In this document: positions 12,601 through 21,190 of the stretch, in pieces
Layout of the letters: the number at the start of each line of letters is the position of its first letter
Position numbering within the stretch: the first letter of the stretch is position 1
Assembly: GCF_036711975.1 (NCBI RefSeq)
Contig: NW_027248941.1
Location: 2,232,001-2,296,000 of the forward strand
Length of the DNA stretch: 64,000 bases
Direction of reading: 5' to 3'
Source of the DNA: Onthophagus taurus
Lineage: Eukaryota > Arthropoda > Insecta > Coleoptera > Scarabaeidae
Notes under the pieces: model-generated
The model's database searches: none
Told to the model about the DNA's origin: nothing
The model's input: only the letters and a program-made list of their open reading frames with translations
Translations under genes and position numbers: made by a program

Positions 12601-13994
12601 GTACGTGAAAGTGTTACTAAGAAGTTTTGTTCAGAATGAAAAACTATGGCCATATGCAAATTTTCGGATTGATCGGCCTACTTTGAAAATATCCATATCA
12701 AACAATTTTATTTCTAACAAAGACTGCCATGGATAAAACAAAATTGCTTTCCTGTCACTAGTAATCTGTCAAACTGTAATTTAGTAAATTTAAAGTGATT
12801 TTTTAATAGAATGTTAACATTAGAGGAAAAAGTTTACGTGATTCAGTGTTATGGAATCGGGGAAAAACCGATAAATGTGGCAACTTGTTGGCGTTTAATC
12901 AAAAGTTTACTATTTTTTTGTTTTACTATTGACGAAAATAACCAAAAATGGGTTTTATCAAAGTAGGCCGATGATTCCGAAAATTTGCATATGGCCCTAA
13001 CTTTTCATTCTGAATAAAATTTCTTAGTAATATTTTACCATACTGTAAAGAGAAAAGGCACTTTACCTAATGCACAAGAAGTTTTCGCTTCAGTGTCAAC
13101 AAACATTTGTCTTTTAAAATTTGAAAATATGTTCAAAATTAGTCTTTAACCAAGCAGGGATGAACCCCAAAAGATGACAATTAATATCGAAAAAAATTTA
13201 CATTTTATAAGAGTCGTTTCACCTATCCGGGGACACACTGTATATGATGCTTTATTACAGTATTGACCATCTTTATATCGACAATGTATCAACTCTAGCG
13301 CTTCGGCCGCAAGCGACCTCGGCTTTTTTTAATTATAGGACGCTTTATTCTAGTATTGACAAAGTTTGTGATAATATCATATCAACTCCAGTGCCTCGGC
13401 CGCAAGCGACCTCGGCGTTTTGGGTATATATGATGCTTTATTACAGTACTGACCATTTTTATGTCGACAACATATCAACTCTAGCGCCTCGGCCGCAAGC
13501 GACCTCGGCGTTTTCAATATATGTAATGTTTTTTTTATAGTGTTAATCACGTTTGTGTCATTGTCATATCAACTTCCAGCGCCTCGGCGTTTTGCATATA
13601 TATGATACTTTATTATAGTCTTGACCATATTTCTGTCGATATTATCACATTTCTAAAAGATTCTTAAGATAAGTTGAGGACTCAACAACTTTTAATACAG
13701 AGTTTGATTTTTAATATTTTAGAAAAATTAATTTTTATTTGTTTTAGTACATTTGTTTGTTCGATATTATTAAATGGTCTTAATTAACTGCGTTCTTCCT
13801 CCAAGTAAATCCTCCTTAGGGAATACTAATCAAAGGACGTTGTCCTTTTTTCATCCAATTATTTCGGAATTAAGTTTGCAAATAACAAATATTACAAACA
13901 ACTTACCATCTCCCACAACGAAATTTTCTTTACAAATTAAAAACCCACACAAAATTAATTTTACAAGAAAGTTATTAACCATGTTTTTTGTCAT
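681..13994 (-). CDS. Lgr3: Relaxin-family / Lgr3-like receptor, ectodomain part (3' end outside window)
   Basis: Leucine-rich-repeat GPCR of the type C LGR (RXFP/Lgr3) group, a plasma-membrane receptor for relaxin-like peptides. In Drosophila, Lgr3 is the Dilp8 receptor. Exons in order: 13907-13994 (start Met, hydrophobic signal peptide with VKLILCGFLIC), 8063-8191 (one LDLa module, CNVLIDCPYGADE), 5904-6093 (linker and Cys-rich LRR cap, KCLCRHRDLLC), 5779-5853, 5656-5727, 5535-5606, 5415-5486, 1905-1976, 1712-1852, 1121-1192, 988-1059 (about nine LRRs such as DLSFNKIEII and TLNGNSLRNF), and 681-788 (hinge, DCNPKDDGISS). All junctions are GT-AG and keep the frame, and the LRR introns all fall in phase 2 at repeat boundaries, as is usual for LGR genes. 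About 388 codons are seen. The 7TM exons are absent and must lie left of position 1. Introns hold satellites and transposons. The signal-peptide exon, 5.7 kb upstream, is the least certain. Domain order separates this from type A/B LGRs, which lack LDLa. Confidence 0.85.
2040..3560. repeat. Tandem repeat, about 272 bp x 5, in Lgr3-like intron
   Basis: The phrase ccgtactattcagtgggaaa recurs at about 2141, 2413, 2685, 2967 and 3406. The first intervals are both 272 bp; the later ones are 282 and 439 bp, so the right end has diverged or carries insertions. There are no open frames. It lies between the LRR exons at 1905-1976 and 5415-5486. Confidence 0.85.
3600..5260. repeat. Tandem repeat, about 132 bp x 13, in Lgr3-like intron
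   Basis: Thirteen successive copies of a unit carrying gggcttcaatttgataccca, then aaatgacagctgacagttga, then gcaattgtttcttaatctac. Spacing is 127-136 bp. Copies 5-8 are the most alike, suggesting recent local expansion there. No coding potential. Confidence 0.88.
6200..7910. repeat. Compound direct and inverted repeats, unit about 120 bp, higher-order about 540 bp
   Basis: Copies of catttctaaccggaagttga and gtactcattttaaaggattt recur in tandem at about 120 bp spacing. A longer block (matching near 7007 and 7544) repeats at about 540 bp. The left edge (6240-6470) carries the same words in reverse complement, so the block has an inverted organisation. It fills the intron between the LDLa exon (8063-8191) and the LRR cap exon (5904-6093). 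Confidence 0.75.
8192..9054. other. Unique-looking intron sequence
   Basis: Part of the first large intron of the Lgr3-like gene. No repeat unit, no open frame of note, and no exon with splice signals was found on either strand. Confidence 0.5.
9055..9795 (+). repeat. Dimeric satellite with GC-rich core, about 93 bp monomer
   Basis: Eight monomers, each opening with the GC-rich core gccgaggtcgcttgcggccg in otherwise AT-rich DNA. Two monomer types alternate: one continues with actggagttgatatgatact, the other with gctagagttgatatgatgtc. The effective period is therefore about 186 bp, with four dimers. The array breaks off at a transposon edge near 9795 and resumes in reverse orientation at 13241. 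Confidence 0.9.
10488..10625. mobile_element. 138-bp foldback MITE with 8-bp target duplication
   Basis: Nearly the whole 138 bp is one imperfect palindrome: ends taaggcacggaacttttgta and its complement, arms of about 65 bp, and a short central loop. It is bounded by the direct repeat gtgataac (10480-10487 and 10626-10633). The undisturbed right arm of the host mariner element has this octamer once, which defines the empty site. An 8-bp duplication fits hAT- or P-like superfamilies; no transposase is present. Confidence 0.88.
10687..11431 (-). pseudogene. Degenerate mariner-like transposase
   Basis: Two open pieces on one strand are separated by a disrupted stretch. The N-terminal piece (11198-11431) begins MNFENYEKCNMMECYMLSDK and resembles the helix-turn-helix (DUF4817-like) head of insect mariner-type transposases. 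The second piece (10687-11052) carries the catalytic-core signature QYDGAPAHNARVV. The region expected to hold the first catalytic Asp, and everything after the DGAPAH segment, are missing or out of frame. The element cannot encode a full transposase (about 340 residues in the family). Confidence 0.75.
12167..12403. mobile_element. Possible fragment of another mariner-type element
   Basis: Starts with tatacaggatgttcctaaag, which resembles the TA-acagg-tg ends of the neighbouring elements, but no matching right end was found before the next element. A similar orphan end, tatacaggtgtttcggtgac, begins at about 9793. Both may be remnants of older insertions broken by later ones. Confidence 0.35.
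12404..13240. mobile_element. Non-autonomous mariner-type element, about 280-bp TIRs
   Basis: Ends cagtgtgtccccggataggt and its reverse complement, flanked by TA on both sides (12402-12403 and 13241-13242). The arms pair for about 280 bp with scattered differences. At 12811-12905 (+) a short frame reads MLTLEEKVYVIQCYGIGEK, like the head of an insect mariner-type transposase, and then decays. This suggests an internal-deletion derivative of an autonomous copy. Confidence 0.82.
13241..13600 (-). repeat. GC-core satellite, inverted relative to 9055-9795
   Basis: Three to four monomers of the same satellite as at 9055-9795, now reading cggccgcaagcgacctcggc on the plus strand, meaning reverse orientation. 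Left and right arrays therefore face each other across the transposon nest. Confidence 0.88.
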
Positions 13995-14511
13995 TTTACA
14001 AACTCATTTTAATACGATAACGATTTAATTTAATAGTAATTATTAATAATTAAAATTTACTTTGAAGCGAAGTTCATTAACGGCTCCTATTTAGTTTAGC
14101 TTCGCGAAGAAGTGGTTCCACGAAACACGTTCGAACTTGACTGGCGGCGTTTATAAACCACGCACGAAAACAACCAAAACGATTTTCGTTTTCAATAAAA
14201 AGTAGGGCTAAGAAATTTACCGAAAATATTAACATTAGGATTATAGATTATTACTCAAGGTTGATGTTTATTTAAAATCTCGTTTAATAATCGCGATTGT
14301 TTAACTATTTAATTTAACTATTATTATTACGACGCAACTAAAAGACGATTTTAAAACTTTTTCGAATTTAATTTCGATTTCGATTGGGTAATAAAATCGA
14401 TTTTAAAAGTTTGTGTAAATATTTAGATGAAACTTTTTTTTAATGAGGATTTTAATAGATTTTTTTATCATTTTTAGAGTTGATTGCTTACTAAAAGCAT
14501 GCTAAAAGCAG
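13995..14511. promoter_or_regulatory. 5' flank of the Lgr3-like gene
   Basis: Lies immediately upstream (minus strand) of the proposed Lgr3-like start and upstream of the plus-strand exon at 14512. It is AT-rich with short GC-richer patches near 14080-14180. No TATA box or other site is clear enough to call. Positions 13601-13906 are likewise featureless intron. Confidence 0.3.
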
Positions 14512-14754
14512 ACTGGGGAGAAGCGAAAAGTTCTTGTTGATGCTGATCAAAATGCGCATGATCTAAGTTTCAAGATGATGCGGAGAAGATTAGATTTATT
14601 AAAGGTAAGATTTTTTAAGTTTATTTTAATTAAATTAAAAAAATTTTAATTATTTAAAAAAATTAATTAAAATTAAAAAAATTAGGGCGACATCTATGAT
14701 TTAATAGACTTATTTTTAGCCGAGTTTCAAACCAAAATTAAAGGGTACAAATAA
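14512..14754 (+). CDS. Last two exons of an unrecognised gene (partial)
   Basis: Exon 14512-14604 follows an acceptor gcag with a good branch-point word (tactaaaa) about 20 nt upstream and ends in AAG|gtaaga. It encodes TGEKRKVLVDADQNAHDLSF and continues KMMRRRLDLLK. Exon 14686-14754 follows attag and encodes GDIYDLIDLFLAEFQTKIK, then GYK and a TAA stop. Both junctions are phase 0, the codons make a charged amphipathic helix-like C-terminus, and the stop lies 36 bp from the stop of the convergent CRAL-TRIO gene. Upstream exons were not found; they may be beyond the Lgr3-like gene or unrecognised. I do not recognise the family. Confidence 0.45.
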
Positions 14755-14790
14755 AAATCGTTTTAAGTCAAAATTTTTAATGAATTAATT

Positions 14791-15872
14791 TTAAAAAACA
14801 TCCAATTTCTTGAAGCTTCCGGCCATTTCGGGTTCTTCATCTAAATATTTAGCTTTCCCCCCGACGCGTTTAGTTTCATCTGCGATTTCTTTCTCATCTT
14901 CGCGCAAAAATTGTTGGTTATCCACCAAGGATTTGTTCACCTCTTTTTGCATCGCCACCAAAGATTCATTTTGTCCCGAATACTCGCTTGGTAAAGCATC
15001 TTTAGGGATGAACTCGAATAATCCATCAACCGAAGTGTGGAGGTGAAGCTAAATAAATTTTTTAATTAAATATTTTATTAATTTGAAATAATTTTAACTT
15101 ACCGCGTCTAAAATGTCTTTGTTGATGAAAGATTTCACTAAATTTAGAAGTTTTTGGGCCAAAGCGCTTACATTGACGATGTGGATCTCTTTGGTCCTGA
15201 TTGGGAGGGCTTCCTGTTGATTGAGTTGCGTTATATAATGAGTTAACACTTTTGTGTCTTATCTTAAGATTAAAATCGGAAAGATTATCTCACCTGAAGG
15301 AAATACATGTATTTTCTGGTCACGTTGATGTTAACTTTAGCGATATGGCTCAAACTGAGCCCTTCCATATCGATGACCAAAACGTGCCCCTCGCAAGTTC
15401 CTAATTGGGCCAAAAGCACGCTTAGGACCATATCGAAGTATTTAATAACCTCCAAGTTGCTGAAGTTATCGCTGTTTTTGTCCATCAATTTGCAGAATAA
15501 AACGGTGTACCCATTTTTGCTCTTTTTAGGCAATAACGTGGCAGTTACGATGCTCATGATGTCTTTAACCGAATCAACGGTTCTGTTTGCAAAAATATCG
15601 GGGCATTGGGCTTTAATCGTGTAATATTTATCGATGCAAGTCTTGGTTGCCTCCAAGCGATAATAATTACTTTGCAAAAATTGGATCAATTTTACCTCTA
15701 AAATTATTTTAAATAACTTTATTTTATTTTAAATTAAAATAAATCTTTTCTTACCGGAAATTTTGGGTAAATGAGGTTGTTTTTTAGCCCACTCCTCCAA
15801 AGCCTCGACATCTTCCTTACGGATCTTTTTGTCTTTATTATATTCGCTTTCGGCGGTTGCGAATTGTGTCAT
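14791..15872 (-). CDS. CRAL-TRIO domain protein 1 (alpha-tocopherol transfer protein-like)
   Basis: Cytosolic lipid-transfer protein of the CRAL-TRIO (Sec14-like) superfamily, which binds a small hydrophobic ligand in an alpha/beta pocket; the ligand here is unknown. Exons 15755-15872, 15294-15697, 15103-15213 and 14791-15048 join in frame to 296 residues, the usual size for insect members. The N-terminal helical CRAL-TRIO-N part includes [12 protein letters not shown]. The core has VLVIDMEGLSLSHIAKV and KEIHIVNVSALAQKLL. The tail ends GSFKKLDVF. The start Met is the first codon of exon 1 and aligns with those of the three paralogues. Introns: after PKI (phase 1), after YFLQ (phase 0), after ILDA (phase 0). 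First of four clustered paralogues and tail-to-tail with the unknown plus-strand gene. Confidence 0.9.
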
Positions 15873-16306
15873 TTTGAGAAGTCGTCGAACTCGAATCGAA
15901 TCGATTTGAACAATGATCGATATTCGAAGCTTGAGTCGAGGTATTATCCACTTTTTCGGCTTTTAAATTTTAATATAAAGATAAGATACACAATACAGTA
16001 GAAAAACGAATATAATACGCGATTGTTTAAAGAGAGGGGTCCAACGTTCAAAAATTCTCTCGATATTTTTTCGCCCCCACCCAACAAACAATCTTTAAAG
16101 TTTAAGTAATCGAAATTTATTGTTTCTTTCTTTTTTTTTAAGCGAGATTAAATTGCATTGATATTTCTTGCACGTTCACTTTGAAACGGGTTACAATTCG
16201 GTGATAATTTTGTATTAATAGAGTGAGTAAAGGTGGAAAGGGAATAAATTTGCATTAATAAGTCTCATTAATTGTTTATTGCGACATTATTTGAAAGGAA
16301 GGTATT
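15873..16306. other. Spacer between CRAL-TRIO 1 and 2
   Basis: Contains the upstream region of paralogue 1 and the downstream region of paralogue 2 (both minus). AT-rich, without repeats or open frames that persist. Confidence 0.5.
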
Positions 16307-19300
16307 TTAATCGATGTTTAATTTTTTGAATGATCCCTCAACACCGAAAATATCTCCAGCGTTTTTTGGCTTCCCCGGGCGCTTTGATTCATCGGTTATT
16401 AATTTTTCTTCTTCGATAAAGTAATCTGCATTCTCTAAAAGCAGCTCTCTTTGTTTTTCTGCAAAAAAATTCGAAATAAACGTCAAAAATTATTTTATTT
16501 TTAATCAATTTACTTGCTAATTCTTGAAAACTCTCGGCATTTCCACCATAATCTTTCGGTAAACACGATTGAGGGACGTATTTGTATAAAGTTTCCAAAT
16601 CGGAGTGAAGTTGTAGCTAAAATTAATTGTTTTTTAGTGTATTAACGTCAATTTTGACATTGACAGATGTCACATCCGCCATTTTGACTCTATTAGATTA
16701 AGCGTCAAAAATGCTTTAATTTGATACCCAACAACCCATATTTACGAACAAAGATATATATAAATCCGCCATTTTGATTTTTAAATTATTTTTTTTAACT
16801 GTAAAACGTCAAAATCGTAAAAAATCCTTTAATTTGATACCCAACATCCCATATTTACGGAAAAAAATACATAAAAATCCGCCATTTTGTTTTTCTAATT
16901 ATTTTTTTTATTTTAAAAACGTCAAAATCGTAATAAGCACAAAAAATCCTTTAATTTGATACCCAACATGACTAGGTTATTTCTTATTAATAAAGCTAAA
17001 ATTTTGACAAATAACATTGACAGATGTCATGTACGCCATTTTGATTTTGTGGTTAATCGATTAAGCGCAAAAAATCTTTTAATTTGATACCCAACATGAC
17101 TAGGTTACTATTTATTAATAAATGTTGAAATTTTGACACATGACATTGACAGATGTCACCTTCACCTTTTTTATATTGATAATTTTTAACCAATTATGCA
17201 TAAAAAATCGTTTTATTTTAATATCAACCCTAATTGGGTTACTTTTTATTTGATTCAAATTAATTTCGACATTGACAGATGTCATACCTGCCATTTTGAT
17301 TTTGTGATTTTATTCGATTAAGCATAAAAAATGCTATAATTTGATACCAAACATGACTAGATTATTTCTTATTAAAAAAGTTTAAATTTTGACATACGAC
17401 ATTGACAGATGTCACTTTAACCATTTTATTTATATTGATACATTTTAATCAATTATGTATAAAAAATAATTTAATTTGGTACCAAACTCAACCTAATCGA
17501 GTTTCTTATTAATAAAAGTTTAAATTTTGACATATGACATTGACAGATGTTACTTGAATGATCAGATGACATTTTAAAACCATTAAATTTTCAAAATCGT
17601 AATAAGCATAAATAATCCTTTAATTTGATACCCAACATGACTAGGTTATTTCTTATTAATAAAGCTAAAATTTTGACAAATAACATTGACAGATGTCATG
17701 TACGCCATTTTGATTTTGTGGTTAATCGATTAAGCGCAAAAAATCTTTTAATTTGATACCCAACATGACTAGGTTATTAATAAAAGTTTAAATTTTGACA
17801 TATGACATTGACAGATGTCACCTTGACAATTTTTATATTGATAAATTTTAATCAATTATGCATAAAGAATCCTTTTATTTTAATATCAACCCTAATTGGG
17901 TTACTTTTTATTTGATTCAAATTAATTTTGACATTGACAGATGTCATACCGGCCATTTTGATTCTGTGATTTTTTTTGATTAAGCATAAAAAATCCTATA
18001 ATTTGATACCAAACATGACTAGATTATTTCTTATTAAAAAAGTTTAAATTTTGACATATGACATTGACAGATGTCACTTTAACCATTTTATTTATATTGA
18101 TACATTTTAATCAATTATGTATAAAAAATAATTTAATTTGGTACCAAACTCAACCTAATCGAGTTTCTTATTAATAAAAGTTTAAATTTTGACATATGAC
18201 ATTGACAGATGTTACTTGAATGATCAGATGACATTTTAAAATCATTAAATTGTCAAAATCATAATAAGTATAAAAAATCCTTTAATTTGATGCCTTTTTG
18301 TATTAAATAACATAACCTTAAAAATGACATTGACAGCCGCCATCTTTAATTTTATTTTTTTGGGTAACTTAACGAATATTTAAGATAAAGTGGCCGTGTT
18401 TGGACTTAAATAACTCGATTTTTAATTTTAAATCGATTGAAAACAATTTTAAAAATTATACTATATTTTATTTCAAATATCATAACCTAAAAAAATGACA
18501 TTCACATCCGCCATCTTTTTTTTTTTCTAATTTTTTGCGTATCTTTGTCAATTCGTAATTGGGTTATGATCGGTTACTTTTTATTTGATTAAAATTAATT
18601 TTGACATTGAGAGATGTCATATCCGCCATTTTGATTTTTTAATTCTCTTAAATTGAGCGTAAAAAATCATTTAATTTGATACCCAACATGATTAGGTTAT
18701 TTCTTATCAATAAAAATAAAAATTTTGACATTTGACATTGACAGCTGTCACGCCATTTTGATATTGAAAAATTTTAATAAAAAACTTTCATTTTGATACC
18801 AAACGTGATCAGAGCATATTTAAAATTATTAATCTCGGATAAAAATTAACTTTGACATTTCAAAATAGTATGTTGTAATTTTGACATCTGTCAATTAAAA
18901 AAAAAATTAAATTTATTCAATTGTTCCTTAATTATCCTAATTGGTGTAAAATTAAATAATTTTTAAATTTAACCGAGTAGAATATGTCATTTTCAAGATG
19001 GCGTAAGTGACATCTGTCAATCTTAAATGTCAAATTTTATTTTTCACTAAGCATTTTATTTCTATGTAATACTTAGTTGAAGTTAAACGATTTTTTATAA
19101 TAAATTGTGCTCTTATTCAATATGGCGCTTGTCAAATTAACAACTGTCAATGTCAAATGTCACATAAAATCTTTCATGAAATAAGAGAGAACTAAGCTGC
19201 TTCTCTTTGGCATTCAATTACAGTTTTTTTATGAATAATAATAACAAATTTGTCAAAATCAAAATGGCGTCTGTCAATGTCAAATGTCAAATTTGAACTT

Positions 19301-20595
19301 TTATCAAATATTACAATATATAATCGTGTTTGATATCAAATTAAAGGATTTTTTAATCACAATTAAATAGGAGTCTTAAAATTAAAAATGGCGTATTTGA
19401 CATCTGTCAATGTCAAATGTCACTTTTATATAATAAGAGATAACCTAGTCGTGTTTGGTATCAAATTAAATGATTTTTCAAGACGAACTAAATCGAATTT
19501 GAACAATTTAAGATGGCGTATTTGACATATGTCAATGTCAGATGTAACTTTTATATAATAAGAGATAACCTAGTCGTGTTTGGTATCAAATTAAATGATT
19601 TTTCAAGCCGAACTAAATCGAATTCGTAAAATTTAAGATGGCGTATTTGACATATGTCAATGTCAAATGTAACTTTTATATAATAAGAGATAACCTAGTC
19701 GTGTTTGGTATCAAATTAAATGATTTTTCAAGCCGAACTAAATCGAATTTGTAAAATTTAAGATGGCGTATTTGACATATGTCAATGTCAAATGTAACTT
19801 TTATATAATAAGAGATAACCTAGTCGTGTTTGGTATCAAATTAAAGGATTTTTTACGCTTTATCGAATGGAATCAAAATTTAAATACTTTATTTAATTTT
19901 TTTTTTAAACTTACCACTTCTAATAACTCTTTTTTCATAAACGGTTTAATAAGGGCCATTAATTTATCAATCCACGATGGAATATTAATAAAATGCAACC
20001 CTTTCATCCTCACAGGCATGCAATCTTGTAAATAAAAAAAGAATTTTTTTAAGTGAAGCGGATTCAACTTGGTTAAATGGGCGAAAGTCGCCCCTTGCAT
20101 ATCGGTGACGATAATTAACCCTTTATGGGTTCCCTCCAGGTGTAACATTAACATCGAGGCCATATCGAAAGCTTTGACTTGGGTCGGAAAAGAGTATTTA
20201 TCCACGTCGGTGTTTATAAGTCGGGCGTAAATCACTTTGTAGCCCTCGTTGGGTGTTAAAAGTTCCAAAGGGCGGTAAAGTACCAAATCGATTACTTCTT
20301 TATGATTTTCTTTTGGGTTGCGTTTCGAAAAAAATTCTGGGCAATGGCCTCGAACGGTGTAAAAGTTTTCGATGCATGTTTTTGTTGGTTCTAATTTGTA
20401 ATAACAGCTGTGGAGGAATAAAATTAATTGGAGCTCTAAAATAAAAAATTAAATTAAATTAATTAATTAAATTAATTAAGAATTACCGTTAATTTTGGGT
20501 AAATGCGGTTGCTTATTAATCCACTCCGTTAAATATTTAACATCATCCTTATTTAGTTCTTTATTTTTTTCGTATTCATTTAAAGTTGAAGCCAT
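16307..20595 (-). CDS. CRAL-TRIO domain protein 2 (alpha-tocopherol transfer protein-like)
   Basis: Second paralogue, 294 residues. Exons 20487-20595, 19915-20435, 16514-16616 and 16307-16458 are all in frame with GT-AG borders. The N-terminus has [12 protein letters not shown]; the core has [19 protein letters not shown] and [16 protein letters not shown]; the C-terminus is [11 protein letters not shown]. Exon 2 is fused across two intron positions kept in paralogues 3 and 4 (before the LVLYRP segment and after FYLQ), while an extra phase-1 intron follows QELA. The 3.3-kb third intron is filled by the satellite family at 16640-19850. Likely a soluble lipid carrier, ligand unknown. It is head-to-head with paralogue 3 across about 595 bp. 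Confidence 0.9.
16640..18870 (+). repeat. Satellite family A, plus-oriented arm
   Basis: Units of about 115-130 bp containing tttaatttgatacccaacat, gccattttgat and gacattgacagatgtcat. A larger block repeats within it: about 16940-17570 matches 17600-18230. The word tgacattgacagatgtca has self-complementary ends. It fills most of intron 3 of CRAL-TRIO 2. Confidence 0.88.
18880..19850 (-). repeat. Satellite family A, minus-oriented arm
   Basis: Copies of the same family in reverse complement: gtgtttggtatcaaattaaa, agatggcgtatttgacatat and tgtcaatgtcaaatgt. There are four near-identical 120-bp copies from about 19370 to 19850. With 16640-18870 it forms a large inverted arrangement whose axis is near 18.87 kb. 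Confidence 0.85.
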
Positions 20596-21190
20596 ACTTG
20601 AAAATTATTTTCCGTTGAAATAAAATTCTTTTGTGATAAAGTTGTTTGTTCGCTACTATTTTACCTCTCTCGAATCGGAACACAATGCATATATAATTTT
20701 AGTTACGACCTGTTCAATTCAATGTCAGGAATTTAACTCTTTTCAATCACGCTATTCTCTATTTCGTGCTGTTTACGACTTTTTTTTTTATTTAATTTCT
20801 TTATTTTAAGCCAAATTAAATTTTCTAAGTCTTCTTTTCAACGAAGCTAATCCGGTTAGATTCGCTTTACAAATGGCTTATTCCTTCGGTGACAATGCGA
20901 TTTTTATTGTTAGTCAATTTAGAAGTTAAAAATGCTCAATTTAAGCCTTAATTAGAATTTAATTTGGGATGATTAAGTGAACGCGAATTGAATTAATTAT
21001 TATTTTTCTATTTTTTGATTTAATTTCTTAAATTAAATAATTTTTTTGTTTTAAATAGCAGATAATGAAATTATTTTTGTTATTTATTGTTTACTTTATA
21101 TCTAATCTTAAAAGCACTCAAAAAAATTATCGATTACGTATTGCATGAATGCATCAGATTTCGAGTTAAATTTTTTCTAAAACTTGCGTG
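20596..21190. promoter_or_regulatory. Head-to-head spacer between CRAL-TRIO 2 and 3
   Basis: The two start codons face away from each other across about 595 bp, so both promoters must lie here unless 5' UTR introns exist. A TATA-like atatataatt occurs near 20690 in the direction of neither gene in particular. No other motif can be supported by eye. Confidence 0.4.

Noticed and set aside
13244-13540. 98-codon plus-strand frame with repeated RPQATSAF
   Set aside because: Three satellite monomers whose length happens to keep one frame open; a mirror frame occurs at 9613-9822 in the inverted array.
16774-16959. Plus-strand 61-codon frame, almost identical to one at 21981-22166
   Set aside because: Both are satellite A units; the identity reflects the repeat, not a conserved peptide.
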